From assembly GCF_030373225.1 (NCBI RefSeq), contig NZ_JAUCZG010000003.1:141488-205487 (forward strand): 64,000 nucleotides of DNA. Direction: 5' to 3'. Of the stretch, positions 7,996 to 17,202 are shown one piece after another. Under the pieces are notes generated by a model. It searched no databases. It saw only the letters and a list, made by a program, of their open reading frames with translations, and was not told the origin of the DNA. Every line of letters begins with the position of its first letter. The stretch's first letter is position 1. The position numbers and the translations under genes are program-made. The stretch comes from Hydrogenophaga sp. (GTDB lineage Bacteria; Pseudomonadota; Gammaproteobacteria; Burkholderiales; Burkholderiaceae_C).

Positions 7996-9474
7996 ATGTT
8001 CCTGTCGCTCGACTTCCTCACGCTTCCCCTGCTCGGCGCCGCGGCGCTGGTGTTCCTGAGCGTGCTCGCCGGCGTGGTGTCGGCACGCGCCGGCTTCTCC
8101 TTCCTGCTGGTGTTTCTCACCGTCGGCATCCTTGCGGGTGAAGACGGTCCGGGCGGCTTTGTCTTCAACGATTTCCGCCTGAGCTTCTGGGTCGGCAACG
8201 TCGCGCTGGCGGTCATCCTGCTCGACGGCGGGCTGCGCACCGACCTCACCACCTTCCGCACCGGCCTCAAGCCCTCGCTGCTGCTGGCCACCCTGGGCGT
8301 GGTGGTGTGCACCGGCATCACGGCCACGGCGGCCTGGGCGCTGCTCGACCTCTCCTGGCCACTGGCCCTGCTGGTGGGCTCCATCGTCGGCTCCACCGAC
8401 GCGGCGGCGGTGTTCTCGCTGCTCAAGTCTTCCGGGGTGAAGCTCAACGAGCGGGTCGCCGCCACGCTGGAGATCGAATCCGGCATGAACGACCCGATGG
8501 CGGTCTATCTCACGCTCACCTTCATCGCGGTGGCGCTGTCGGTCATGGCGGGCGAGGCAACGAGCATCGGCGCGCCGGAGGTGCTGCGCTCGCTGTTCGA
8601 GCAGTTCGGCTACGGCACGCTGGCGGGCCTGGCCAGCGGCGTCGGGCTGGCCGGCCTGCTCAAGCGCCTGGGCCGCGGCACCGACGGTGGCGGCGGCATC
8701 CGGGCGCTGCTCATCGTCTCGGGTGGACTGGCCGTGTTTGCCGGCACCACCTGGCTCGGCGGCTCGGGCTTTCTTGCGGTCTACCTCATGGGCATGATCA
8801 CCGGCAACCGAGCACGGCGCCAGGTGCGCCCCTCGCTCTCGGCCATGGACGGCTACGCCTGGCTCGCGCAGGCCGGCATGTTCCTGTTGCTCGGCCTGCT
8901 GGTCAACCCGACCGAGCTGCTGCGCACCATCTGGCCCGCGCTGGGCGTGTCGGCGGTGCTGATGCTGGTGGCCCGGCCGATCTCGGTCTGGCTGTGCCTG
9001 GCGCCCTTTCGCTTCAACCGGCAGGAGATCACCTTCATTTCCTGGGTGGGCCTGCGCGGCGCGGTGCCCATCGTGCTGGCCGTCTTCCCGGTGATGGCCG
9101 GCGTGCAGGGTGCGCAGACCTTCTTCAATGTGGCCTTCGTGGTGGTGCTCACCTCGCTGCTGCTGCAGGGCTCGACCATCGCCTGGGCGGCCCGGCGAAC
9201 CCACGTGGTCCTGCCCGACCTCGATGACACCGAGCACGCCAGGCTGGTGTTCGGCGACTTCGTGATGGACGCCAGCACACCGCTGGAGGACCTGTGCGGC
9301 TTCTACGGTCTGCCGGTGCCTGCCGAGTCCAACCTTTCGGTTGGCCAGTGGCTGCGCAACGAACTGCACCGGCCGCCGGTGGTGGGCGATGCGGCCCAGT
9401 TGGGCAAGGCCGAGGTGAGCGTGCGCGAAATGAACGCCAGCCGCATCACACGGGTGGGCATCAAGCTGGGCTGA
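7996..9474 (+). CDS. CPA1-family K+(Na+)/H+ antiporter, NhaP2/CvrA type
   Basis: A 492-residue inner-membrane cation/proton antiporter. About 12 hydrophobic segments fill residues 1-400. The family string [15 protein letters not shown], the [17 protein letters not shown] segment and [13 protein letters not shown] (with the ion-binding Asp pair) match the NhaP2/CvrA group. A soluble tail of roughly 90 residues follows, likely a cytoplasmic regulatory domain. The ATG at 7996 has no well-spaced ribosome site; AAGG lies directly before it. The gene stands alone and a weak terminator follows. Confidence 0.88.
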   Translation: MFLSLDFLTLPLLGAAALVFLSVLAGVVSARAGFSFLLVFLTVGILAGEDGPGGFVFNDFRLSFWVGNVALAVILLDGGLRTDLTTFRTGLKPSLLLATLGVVVCTGITATAAWALLDLSWPLALLVGSIVGSTDAAAVFSLLKSSGVKLNERVAATLEIESGMNDPMAVYLTLTFIAVALSVMAGEATSIGAPEVLRSLFEQFGYGTLAGLASGVGLAGLLKRLGRGTDGGGGIRALLIVSGGLAVFAGTTWLGGSGFLAVYLMGMITGNRARRQVRPSLSAMDGYAWLAQAGMFLLLGLLVNPTELLRTIWPALGVSAVLMLVARPISVWLCLAPFRFNRQEITFISWVGLRGAVPIVLAVFPVMAGVQGAQTFFNVAFVVVLTSLLLQGSTIAWAARRTHVVLPDLDDTEHARLVFGDFVMDASTPLEDLCGFYGLPVPAESNLSVGQWLRNELHRPPVVGDAAQLGKAEVSVREMNASRITRVGIKLG

Positions 9475-9489
9475 GCCGCGGCCGCCCAC

Positions 9490-9509
9490 CCCCGGTTTGC
9501 CGGGGCTTT
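9490..9509 (+). terminator. Possible weak terminator after the antiporter gene
   Basis: CCCCGG, a TTTG loop and CCGGGG make a 6-bp GC stem followed by only CTTT. It sits 16 bases after the antiporter stop and before the TetR operator. Confidence 0.45.
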
Positions 9510-9548
9510 ACCCCCGCGACACAGCCGGCGAGGGAGCGGTGGAGTACA

Positions 9549-9570
9549 TTAATAACCCATCGGTCATTAA
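9549..9570. promoter_or_regulatory. 22-bp near-palindromic TetR-type operator
   Basis: TTAATAACC and GGTCATTAA flank CATC; read with its complement, the element is symmetric at 18 of 22 positions (TTAATnACCnATnGGTnATTAA). It ends 10 bases before the preferred TetR start, so it probably overlaps the promoter of the regulator and efflux operon. This shape is typical for autorepressing TetR/AcrR proteins beside RND pumps. Confidence 0.75.
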
Positions 9571-9580
9571 CATCCATCGC

Positions 9581-10282
9581 ATGCCTGTGTCCCCCGCCAC
9601 CGACCTGTCAGACGCCAGCACGTCCCATGACGAAGCCGCGCCGCAGCGCCGCTCACGGCGCAAGCAGGCGCGCCCCGGCGAGTTGCTGGACGCCGCGCTC
9701 ACGCTGTTTGTCGAAAAGGGCTTTGCCGCCACCCGGGTGGAAGAAGTCGCCGCCCTGGCCGGCGTCTCCAAAGGCACCCTCTTTTTGTACTTTCCCAGCA
9801 AGGAAGAGCTGTTCAAGGCGGTCGTGCGCGAAACCATCGCCGGGCGCTTCACCGAGTGGAACGAAGAGTTCGAGCGCTTCAGCGGCGACAGCGCCGAGCT
9901 GGTCCGCTACTGCATGCACTCCTGGTGGGAACGCATCGGCATGACGCCCGCCTCGGGCATCACCAAGCTGGTGATGAGCGAAGCCGGCATGTTTCCCGAG
10001 ATCGCCACCTTCTACCAGCAGGAAGTGATCGAGCCCGGGCACGACCTGATCCGCCGCATCCTTCAGCGCGGCGTCGACCGCGGTGATTTCCGACCCCTGC
10101 CCATGGAATACGCGGTCTACAGCCTGATCGCACCGATGATCTTCCTGCTGATGTGGAAGCACGCCATGGCGCCGTGCTGCCCGACCTCCGCGCAGATCGA
10201 TCCCATCGGCTTCATCGATGCCCAGGTCGACCTGCTGCTGGCCGGCATGCAGCTTCCCAAGCCCCCGCGCCAGAACGCCTGA
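9581..10282 (+). CDS. TetR/AcrR-family repressor of the adjacent RND efflux operon
   Basis: A 233-residue regulator with an N-terminal TetR HTH (about residues 28-75; the recognition-helix region [18 protein letters not shown] is very typical) and a helical ligand domain. An in-frame ATG at 9497 exists, but it would place the operator inside the gene, so 9581 is preferred. The membrane fusion protein gene starts 16 bases after the stop, and the RND pump follows, so the repressor is probably the first gene of the operon it controls. The ligand is unknown. Confidence 0.88.
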   Translation: MPVSPATDLSDASTSHDEAAPQRRSRRKQARPGELLDAALTLFVEKGFAATRVEEVAALAGVSKGTLFLYFPSKEELFKAVVRETIAGRFTEWNEEFERFSGDSAELVRYCMHSWWERIGMTPASGITKLVMSEAGMFPEIATFYQQEVIEPGHDLIRRILQRGVDRGDFRPLPMEYAVYSLIAPMIFLLMWKHAMAPCCPTSAQIDPIGFIDAQVDLLLAGMQLPKPPRQNA

Positions 10283-10298
10283 CCCGACCGCCACCACC

Positions 10299-11456
10299 AT
10301 GACCACACGCCGTTCGTTCTCCTACTGGGTCAAGTGGCTGTTGCTCGCGGCGCTGGTGCTCGGCATCGCCCTGGGCGTCACCCGCGCACTGGGCAAACGC
10401 AAGGCGACCAGCGAAGCGGCCCGGGCCGCGGCCGAGTCGCTGCAGAAAACGCCCACCTACACGCTCTCACCCAGCGATGTGGTCGCGGTGCAAAGCCTGG
10501 AGCTCACTCAGACCGTGGCCCTCTCGGGCTCCGTGGACGCGCTGCAGACCGCCGCCATCAAGGCCAGGACAGCGGGAGAGATCCAGGGCCTGACCAAACG
10601 CGAGGGTGACCCGGTGAAAGCCGGCGAAGTGGTGGCACGCATCGACAGCACCGAAGCGCAGGCGCGCGTGCGCCAGGCGGCGCGCCAGGCCGAATCGGCC
10701 CAGGCGCAGGTCGCCATTGCGCGACGCACCTTCGACAACAACCAGGCCCTGGTGCGCCAGGGCTTCATCTCGAACACCGCGCTCGACACCGCCAACGCCA
10801 ACCTCGCCAGCGCCGAAGCCACGCACCAGGCGGCGCTGGCCGCACTCGACATCGCCCGCAAGGCGCTGGCCGACACGACGCTGCGCTCACCGCTGACCGG
10901 CCAGGTGTCGGCCCGGATGGTGCAGAACGGCGAACGGGTGGGCATCGACGCCCGGGTGCTCGACGTGGTGGACCTCTCAAGCTTCGAGATGGAAGCGGCC
11001 ATCGCACCGGCCGACGCGGCGGCGGTGGTGGTCGGCCAAACGGCGCTGCTCACGGTGGAAGGCCAGAGCGAGCCCGTGAAGGCCACCGTGGCGCGCATCA
11101 ATCCCAGCGTGCAGGCAGCCAGCCGCAGCGTGCTGGTGTACCTGCGCGTGCCGGCACTGCCCGGCATGCGCCAGGGCCTGTTTGCGCAGGGCCACATCGT
11201 GACCGGCTCGGTGTCGACGCTGGCCGTGCCGGCGTCCACCGTGCGCAACGACAAGCCGCAGCCCTACGTGCAGGTGGTGCGCGAAGGCACGGTGGTGCAT
11301 GTGCCGGTGCAGGCCGGTGCCACCGGTCTGGCGGGCACCGAGCCCATGCGGGCGGTTCAGGGCCTGCCGGCGGGCACCCAGCTGCTGCGCGCCCAGGCCG
11401 GCCTGATCCGCGAAGGCACGGCGGTTCGCCTGGCCTCTGCCGCCAGCGGCAACTGA
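10299..11456 (+). CDS. RND efflux periplasmic adaptor (membrane fusion) protein
   Basis: A 385-residue HlyD/AcrA-type adaptor that bridges the RND pump and the outer-membrane channel. An N-terminal membrane anchor (residues 10-27) is followed by a lipoyl/barrel-sandwich half (SGSVDALQTAAIKARTAG), an alpha-helical hairpin with QA repeats (RQAARQAESAQAQVAIA), the returning half (LRSPLTGQVSARMVQNGERV) and beta-barrel domains. There is no lipobox Cys, so it is probably anchored by the uncleaved N-terminal segment. The next gene starts 10 bases after its stop. Confidence 0.9.
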   Translation: MTTRRSFSYWVKWLLLAALVLGIALGVTRALGKRKATSEAARAAAESLQKTPTYTLSPSDVVAVQSLELTQTVALSGSVDALQTAAIKARTAGEIQGLTKREGDPVKAGEVVARIDSTEAQARVRQAARQAESAQAQVAIARRTFDNNQALVRQGFISNTALDTANANLASAEATHQAALAALDIARKALADTTLRSPLTGQVSARMVQNGERVGIDARVLDVVDLSSFEMEAAIAPADAAAVVVGQTALLTVEGQSEPVKATVARINPSVQAASRSVLVYLRVPALPGMRQGLFAQGHIVTGSVSTLAVPASTVRNDKPQPYVQVVREGTVVHVPVQAGATGLAGTEPMRAVQGLPAGTQLLRAQAGLIREGTAVRLASAASGN

Positions 11457-11466
11457 GCAGCACGGC

Positions 11467-14400
11467 ATGTGGTTCACCCAGGTCTCGCTGCGCAATCCGG
11501 TCTTCGCCACCATGGTGATGGTGGCCTTCGTGGTGCTCGGCATCTTCTCGTTCCAGCGCCTGCAGGTCGACCAGTTTCCCAACATCGACTTTCCGGTGGT
11601 GGTCGTCACCACCGCCTACCCGGGTGCTTCGCCCGAGATCGTTGAATCCGAGGTCACCCGCAAGGTGGAAGAAGCGGTCAACGCCGTGGCCGGCGTCAAC
11701 ACCCTGACCTCGCGCAGCTACGAAGGCTCCTCGATCGTCATCATCGAATTCCAGCTCACAGTGGACGGGCGCAAGGCGGCTGAAGACGTGCGCGAGAAGA
11801 TGGGCATCCTGCGACCGGTGCTGCGCGACGAGGTGGAGGAGCCGCGCGTGCTGCGCTTCGACCCGGCGGCGCGCTCGATCTGGTCGGTCGCCGTCATTCC
11901 GGTGGCCGTGAACGGCCAGGCCCCCAGCGCGGTGGAGCTCACCACCTGGGCCGAACAAACGTTCAAGAAGCGGCTGGAGAACGTGCGCGGCGTGGGCTCG
12001 GTCACGCTGGTGGGCGGCACCAAGCGCGCCATCAACATCGAGCTCGACCCCTCGGCGATGGAAGCACTCGGTGTGACCACCGAGCAGGTCACCAGCGCCG
12101 TGCGCAACGAAAACCAGGACCTGCCGGTGGGCACGCTCAAGACCGGCGAGAGCGAACGTGTGGTGCAGGTGCTCTCGCGCCTGCAGAACCCGCAGGACTT
12201 CGGCGACATCATCGTCGCGCGCCGCGCCGGCCAGGCGGTGCGCCTGTCGCAGGTGGCCACGGTGAACGACGGCACCGAAGAAGTGCAGAGCCTGGCGCTC
12301 TACAACGGCCAGCGCACGCTGCTGCTGCAGGTGCAGAAGGCGCAGGACGAAAACACCATCGCCGTGACCGATGGCCTGAAGGCGGCCGTGGAGACGCTGC
12401 GCGCCGAGCTCCCGCCCGGCGTACGGCTCGAGCAGATCGCCGACGGATCGCGGCCGATCCGGGTGTCGGTGGACAACGTGCGCCGCACGCTGATCGAAGG
12501 CGCACTGCTCACCGTGCTGATCGTGTTCCTGTTCCTGAACTCCTGGCGCTCCACCGTCATCACCGGCCTCACGCTGCCGATCGCGCTGATCGGCACCTTC
12601 TTCTTCATGAACCTGTTCGGCTTCACCATCAACATGATCACGCTGATGGCGCTCACGCTCTCGGTGGGTCTGCTGATCGACGACGCCATCGTGGTGCGCG
12701 AGAACATCGTGCGCCACGTGCAGATGGGCAAGACGCCGTACAACGCAGCCATGGAGGGCACGCAGGAGATCGGCCTGGCCGTGCTGGCCACCACGCTGTC
12801 CATCGTCGCGGTGTTCCTGCCCATCGGCTTCATGGGCGGCATCATCGGCAAGTTCTTCCACGAGTTCGGCATCACCATGGTGGCCGCGGTGCTCATCTCG
12901 ATGTTCGTGAGCTTCACGCTCGACCCGATGCTGTCGTCGGTGTGGCACGACCCCGAGATTGAAAAACACGGCAAGGGCGGTGCCCCGCGCACCCTGTATG
13001 ACAAGACCATCGGTCGCGTCACCGGCTGGTTCGACCGTTTCCAGGACGACCTGGCCGACACCTACCAGACCACGCTGCGCTGGTCGCTCAAACACAAGCT
13101 GGCCACGCTCGGTGTGGCGCTGGCCACCTTTGTGGGCAGCCTGTTCGTGCTGCCGCTGCTGGGCACCGAGTTCGTGCCCAAGGCCGACTTCTCGGAAACC
13201 TCGCTGAGCTTTCACACACCGGTGGGCTCCTCGCTGCAGGCCACCGAAGCCAAGACGCGCGAGGTCGAAGGCATCCTGCGCCAGTTCCCGCAAGTGCAGT
13301 ACACCCTGTCCACCCTCAACACCGGCAACGCCCAGGGCACCATGTACGCCAGCGTCTATGTGCGCCTGGTCGACCGAAAGGACCGCACGCTGAGCGCCGA
13401 CGCGATGTCGGCCCAGCTGCGCGAGCGCCTGCGCAGCGTGCCCGGCATCACCGTCACCCACGTGGGCCTGCTCGACGCGGTGGGCGGCAACAAGCAGGTG
13501 GAGTTTTCCCTGCAAGGCGACGACCTGGCCGAGCTGGAGCGCCTGAGCGCTGCGGTGATGGAACGCATCCGGCCCATCGTCGGCCTGGTGGATCTGGACG
13601 CCAGCGTGAAGCCCAACAAGCCCACGGTGGACGTGAAGATGCGCCGCGAGCTGGCGTCGGACGCCGGCATGAACGTGGCTGCGGTCGGCGCCGCGCTGCG
13701 CACGCTGGTGGCCGGCACCACGGTCGGGAACTGGCGCGCGCAGAACGGCGAGAGCTACGACGTGAACGTGCAACTGGCCGCCAGCGGTCGCGAGCGCGCC
13801 AGCGACCTGGAGCAGTTGCCGTTCATGGTGGGCACCGCCGCAGACGGCACCGCGCGCGTGGTGCGCCTGGGCCAGGTGGCCGAGGTGGTGGCGAGCACCG
13901 GCCCGAACCAGATCAACCGACGCAACCTCAACCGGGAGGTCTCGATCAACGCCAACGTGTTCGGCCGCTCGGCCGGCGAGGTGTCGGCCGAGATCCGGCA
14001 GGTGCTCGACAGCACCCCGTTCCCGCCCGGCTACCGCTACGAGTTCGGCGGCTCCACCAAAAACATGCAGGAGTCCTTCGGCTACGCCCTCTCGGCGCTG
14101 GCCCTGGCCATCATCTTCATCTACATGATCCTGGCCAGCCAGTTCCAGAGTTTCCTGCAGCCGCTGGCGCTCATGACGGCACTGCCACTCACGCTGATCG
14201 GGGTGGCGCTGGCGCTGCTCATGTTCGGCTCCACCATGAGCATGTTCTCGGTCATCGGCATCGTGCTGCTCATGGGCCTGGTGACCAAGAACGCCATCCT
14301 GCTGGTCGACTTCGCGATCCGGGCCCGCAACGGTCTGGCCGGCGAGGCACCGATGGACCGCGAGTCGGCCCTGCTGATGGCGGCCCGTGTGCGGCTGCGC

Positions 14401-14646
14401 CCCATCCTCATGACCACGCTGGCCATGGTCTTCGGCATGGTGCCGCTGGCGTTCGCGCTCACCGAAGGCTCCGAGCAGCGTGCGCCCATGGGCCAGGCCG
14501 TGATCGGCGGGGTCATCACCTCCTCGCTGCTGACCCTGGTGGTGGTGCCGGTGATGTACTGCTACATGGACGATCTGGCGCAGTGGTTCCGGCGCAAGCT
14601 CGGCATGGGCACGGCAGCGGCAGAGCCCGCGGTGTCCGCTCCGTAA
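11467..14646 (+). CDS. RND multidrug efflux pump, HAE1 family
   Basis: A 1059-residue inner-membrane proton-driven exporter of the AcrB/MexB superfamily, full length. It opens with WFTQVSLRNPVFATMVMVAF. The TM4 proton-relay region reads LSVGLLIDDAIVVREN, and the TM10 region LLMGLVTKNAILLVDF carries the conserved Lys. Two large periplasmic loops lie between segments 1-2 and 7-8. Partners are the adaptor immediately upstream and the TolC-type channel 1.2 kb downstream. Substrates cannot be told from sequence. Confidence 0.93.
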   Translation: MWFTQVSLRNPVFATMVMVAFVVLGIFSFQRLQVDQFPNIDFPVVVVTTAYPGASPEIVESEVTRKVEEAVNAVAGVNTLTSRSYEGSSIVIIEFQLTVDGRKAAEDVREKMGILRPVLRDEVEEPRVLRFDPAARSIWSVAVIPVAVNGQAPSAVELTTWAEQTFKKRLENVRGVGSVTLVGGTKRAINIELDPSAMEALGVTTEQVTSAVRNENQDLPVGTLKTGESERVVQVLSRLQNPQDFGDIIVARRAGQAVRLSQVATVNDGTEEVQSLALYNGQRTLLLQVQKAQDENTIAVTDGLKAAVETLRAELPPGVRLEQIADGSRPIRVSVDNVRRTLIEGALLTVLIVFLFLNSWRSTVITGLTLPIALIGTFFFMNLFGFTINMITLMALTLSVGLLIDDAIVVRENIVRHVQMGKTPYNAAMEGTQEIGLAVLATTLSIVAVFLPIGFMGGIIGKFFHEFGITMVAAVLISMFVSFTLDPMLSSVWHDPEIEKHGKGGAPRTLYDKTIGRVTGWFDRFQDDLADTYQTTLRWSLKHKLATLGVALATFVGSLFVLPLLGTEFVPKADFSETSLSFHTPVGSSLQATEAKTREVEGILRQFPQVQYTLSTLNTGNAQGTMYASVYVRLVDRKDRTLSADAMSAQLRERLRSVPGITVTHVGLLDAVGGNKQVEFSLQGDDLAELERLSAAVMERIRPIVGLVDLDASVKPNKPTVDVKMRRELASDAGMNVAAVGAALRTLVAGTTVGNWRAQNGESYDVNVQLAASGRERASDLEQLPFMVGTAADGTARVVRLGQVAEVVASTGPNQINRRNLNREVSINANVFGRSAGEVSAEIRQVLDSTPFPPGYRYEFGGSTKNMQESFGYALSALALAIIFIYMILASQFQSFLQPLALMTALPLTLIGVALALLMFGSTMSMFSVIGIVLLMGLVTKNAILLVDFAIRARNGLAGEAPMDRESALLMAARVRLRPILMTTLAMVFGMVPLAFALTEGSEQRAPMGQAVIGGVITSSLLTLVVVPVMYCYMDDLAQWFRRKLGMGTAAAEPAVSAP

Positions 14647-14697
14647 AATCCAGCCATCTGCTTCATCTCCCAGACGTCCCTCCCAGGAGCACCTTCC

Positions 14698-15405
14698 ATG
14701 ACGACCACAACCGATACCGCCATCCAGAACGGCTTTGACCACGCCCGCTTCAACATGATCGAGCAGCAGATCCGCCCCTGGGAAGTGCTGTCCCCGCAGG
14801 TGCTGGACCTGCTCTCGCGCATCCGCCGCGAGGACTTCGTCCCGGCCGCGCACCGCTCGCTCGCCTTCGCCGACATGGAACTGCCGCTGACCCATCCCGC
14901 GGTCGAGGGCCAGTGCATGCTCGCGCCCAAGGTGGAGGCCCGCCTGCTGCAGGACCTGGACCTCAGGCCCTCCGACAAGGTGCTGGAAATCGGCAGCGGC
15001 AGTGGCTACATGGCCGCCTTGCTGGCCAGCCTCTCGCGCAGCGTGGTGTCCGTCGAGATCGACCCGGTGCTGGCCGCCACCGCCCGTGACAACCTGCGCA
15101 ACGCCGGCATCGGCAACGCCGAGGTCAGGCATGCCGACGCTGCTGCGCAGGACTTTGCCGCCTGCAGCGTGAACGGCCCGTTCGACGCCATCCTGCTCAG
15201 CGGCTCGGTGGCCGAGCTGCCGCCAGCCTTGCTTGCCCTGCTGGCCCCCGGTGGCCGGCTGGCCGCCATCGTCGGCTTTGAACCCATGATGCGTGCCACC
15301 ATCGTCACCCGCACGGGCGACGCCTCGTTCCAGACCGCGCAGCCCTGGGACACGGTGGCGCCGCGCCTGCTGAATTTTCCGGAGCCGTCCCGGTTCCGCT
15401 TTTGA
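14698..15405 (+). CDS. Protein-L-isoaspartate O-methyltransferase-family protein
   Basis: A 235-residue SAM-dependent methyltransferase of the Pcm family. It has the family start (MIEQQIRPWEVLSPQVLDLL), motif I VLEIGSGSGYMAALLA, and a post-I acidic residue in VSVEIDPVLAA. AGGAGC sits 8 bases before the ATG. Pcm repairs isoaspartyl residues in damaged proteins. This copy lies between an RND pump and a TolC gene, and such copies are often annotated Pcm although activity is rarely tested; the family is clear, the substrate less so. Confidence 0.8.
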   Translation: MTTTTDTAIQNGFDHARFNMIEQQIRPWEVLSPQVLDLLSRIRREDFVPAAHRSLAFADMELPLTHPAVEGQCMLAPKVEARLLQDLDLRPSDKVLEIGSGSGYMAALLASLSRSVVSVEIDPVLAATARDNLRNAGIGNAEVRHADAAAQDFAACSVNGPFDAILLSGSVAELPPALLALLAPGGRLAAIVGFEPMMRATIVTRTGDASFQTAQPWDTVAPRLLNFPEPSRFRF

Positions 15406-15436
15406 CACCCGCTGCAGGCACCCGCCAAGGACCCCC

Positions 15437-15787
15437 ATGAAAGCGATTGCACCCGCACAACTCGACGAGTGGCTGGCCCAGGTGGCCGCCGGGGCACCGG
15501 CCGGCGGCTTGCCGGTTGTGCTCGACGTGCGCGAGCCCTGGGAGCTGCAGACCGCCAGCGTCAAGGGTGACAACTTCGAGTTGCGACACATCCCCATGCG
15601 CGGCGTGCCGCAGCGACTCGCCGAGCTCGACCGCGATCTGCCCATCGCCTGCCTGTGCCACCACGGCGTGCGCAGTGCCCAGGTGGCGAACTTCCTGATC
15701 CAGCAGGGGTTCACACAGGTCGTGAACATCCACGGTGGCATCCACGCCTGGTCGCAGGAACGCGACCCGGGTGTCCCGGTCTACTGA
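15437..15787 (+). CDS. Rhodanese-like sulfurtransferase domain protein
   Basis: A 116-residue single-domain rhodanese. The active-site loop CHHGVRS carries the persulfide Cys74, and the CLCHHGVRSAQVANFL form is common in bacterial single-domain rhodaneses. LDVREPWE (about residues 29-36) is the typical N-terminal motif. It lies 31 bp after the methyltransferase and 52 bp before tolC, so the three are probably co-transcribed. The sulfur acceptor is unknown. Confidence 0.88.
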   Translation: MKAIAPAQLDEWLAQVAAGAPAGGLPVVLDVREPWELQTASVKGDNFELRHIPMRGVPQRLAELDRDLPIACLCHHGVRSAQVANFLIQQGFTQVVNIHGGIHAWSQERDPGVPVY

Positions 15788-15839
15788 CGCCACACCACAC
15801 TCCCTGCATCCCATTGGCCCAGACGCCCAAAGGAATTTC

Positions 15840-17198
15840 ATGAACGCCCCGCAAGCAACCCACCTCTCGCCGGCCCGATCCCATGCGCTGGGCCGACTGG
15901 CCGTGGCCGCCTGGCTGGCCCTGGGCGTGACCTCGGGCGCCAACGCCCAGAACCTGGTCGAGCTCTACGAAGCGGCGCGCCTCTACGACGCGACCTTCCT
16001 GTCGGCGCGTTCCCAATACGAGGCCAATCTCTTTCGCGCCGACCAGGCCAGGGCCGGCCTGCTGCCCGAGGTCGGCCTGGGGGCCGCTGCCAGCTGGGCG
16101 CGCCGCGACATCAACAACGGGCCGGGCAGCACCAGCAACAGCCAGAGCGCCACGCTCGCGGCCAGCCAGCCGCTGTACCGCCCGGCCAACAGGATCGCCA
16201 ACGACCAGGCCCTGCTGTCGGTGGACGTCGCCAAGGCTGCGCTCACGCTGGCCGAACAAGACCTGATCGTGCGCACCACGCAGGCCTATTTCGACGTGCT
16301 GGCCGCCACCGACACGCTCGCTTTTGTGCGGGCCCAGAAAACCGCCGTGGGTGAACAGCTGGCTGCTGCCAAACGCAACTTCGAGGTCGGCACGACCACC
16401 GTGACCGACTCGCGCGAAGCACAGGCCGGTTTCGACCTCGTCGTGGCACAGGAAATCGCCGCCGAAAACGACCTGCGGGTGAAGCAGCTCGCGCTGAACC
16501 AGCTGGTGGGCATGGCCTCGGTGGTTCCCAAGCCCCTGGCCGCACCGGTCGTGCTGCCGCCGCTGCTGCCGGCCGACCCACAGGCGTGGGTGGCACTCAA
16601 CGACGAGACGCACCCGACCATCCTGCAGGCCACGCGCGGGCTGGAAATCGCCGAGTTCGAGACCCGCAAGGCCGAAGCGGGCCACAAGCCCACGCTGGAT
16701 CTGGTGGCGCAGTACCAGGTGGCCCGCGCGCCCTCCACCACCACCCTGACGCAGAACACTGTGCGCAGCAACAACGCCAGTGTCGGCGTGCAGTTCAACA
16801 TGCCGCTGTTCGCCGGTTACGCCATCCAGAACCGGGTGATGGAAACCCTGTCGCTGCAGGACAAGGCCCGCACCGACCTCGAAGCGGCCCGGCGCGGTGT
16901 CGACCTGGCCACGCGCAGCGCGTTCCTCGGCGTGCTGTCGGGCCAGGGCCAGGTGAAGGCACTGGAAGCCGCAGAAGCCTCCAGCCAGAGCGCGCTGGAC
17001 GCCAACCGCCTGGGCTACCAGGTGGGCGTGCGCATCAACATCGACGTGCTCAACGCACAAAGCCAGCTGTTCCAGACCAAACGCGACCTGGCCCAGGCAC
17101 GCTACAACGTGTTGCTCGGCGGCCTGCGCCTGAAGCAGGCCAGCGGCAAACTCGTGCCGGAAGACCTGCTGCCGATCAATTCGCTGCTGGCGAAATAA
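15840..17198 (+). CDS. tolC: TolC-family outer membrane channel protein
   Basis: A 452-residue outer-membrane efflux protein. A Sec signal peptide ends near SGANAQ (about residue 37), and NLVELYEAARLYDATFLSAR starts the mature protein as in TolC. Two structural repeats of OEP helices follow, with the RIADNDQ-like start of helix H3 and the VGTTTVTDSREAQAGFD/VGVRINIDVLNAQSQLF pair that marks the repeat. The start at 15840 has AAAGGAA upstream. It is the natural exit duct for the RND adaptor and pump above, and may also serve type I secretion. Confidence 0.9.
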   Translation: MNAPQATHLSPARSHALGRLAVAAWLALGVTSGANAQNLVELYEAARLYDATFLSARSQYEANLFRADQARAGLLPEVGLGAAASWARRDINNGPGSTSNSQSATLAASQPLYRPANRIANDQALLSVDVAKAALTLAEQDLIVRTTQAYFDVLAATDTLAFVRAQKTAVGEQLAAAKRNFEVGTTTVTDSREAQAGFDLVVAQEIAAENDLRVKQLALNQLVGMASVVPKPLAAPVVLPPLLPADPQAWVALNDETHPTILQATRGLEIAEFETRKAEAGHKPTLDLVAQYQVARAPSTTTLTQNTVRSNNASVGVQFNMPLFAGYAIQNRVMETLSLQDKARTDLEAARRGVDLATRSAFLGVLSGQGQVKALEAAEASSQSALDANRLGYQVGVRINIDVLNAQSQLFQTKRDLAQARYNVLLGGLRLKQASGKLVPEDLLPINSLLAK

Positions 17199-17202
17199 GG
17201 CG

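Noticed and set aside
11098..15741. A 1547-codon open frame on the minus strand across the RND pump, methyltransferase and rhodanese genes
   Set aside because: It is antisense to genes with clear domains and its translation is rich in His, Arg, Gln and Gly, the usual shadow of high-GC codon bias.
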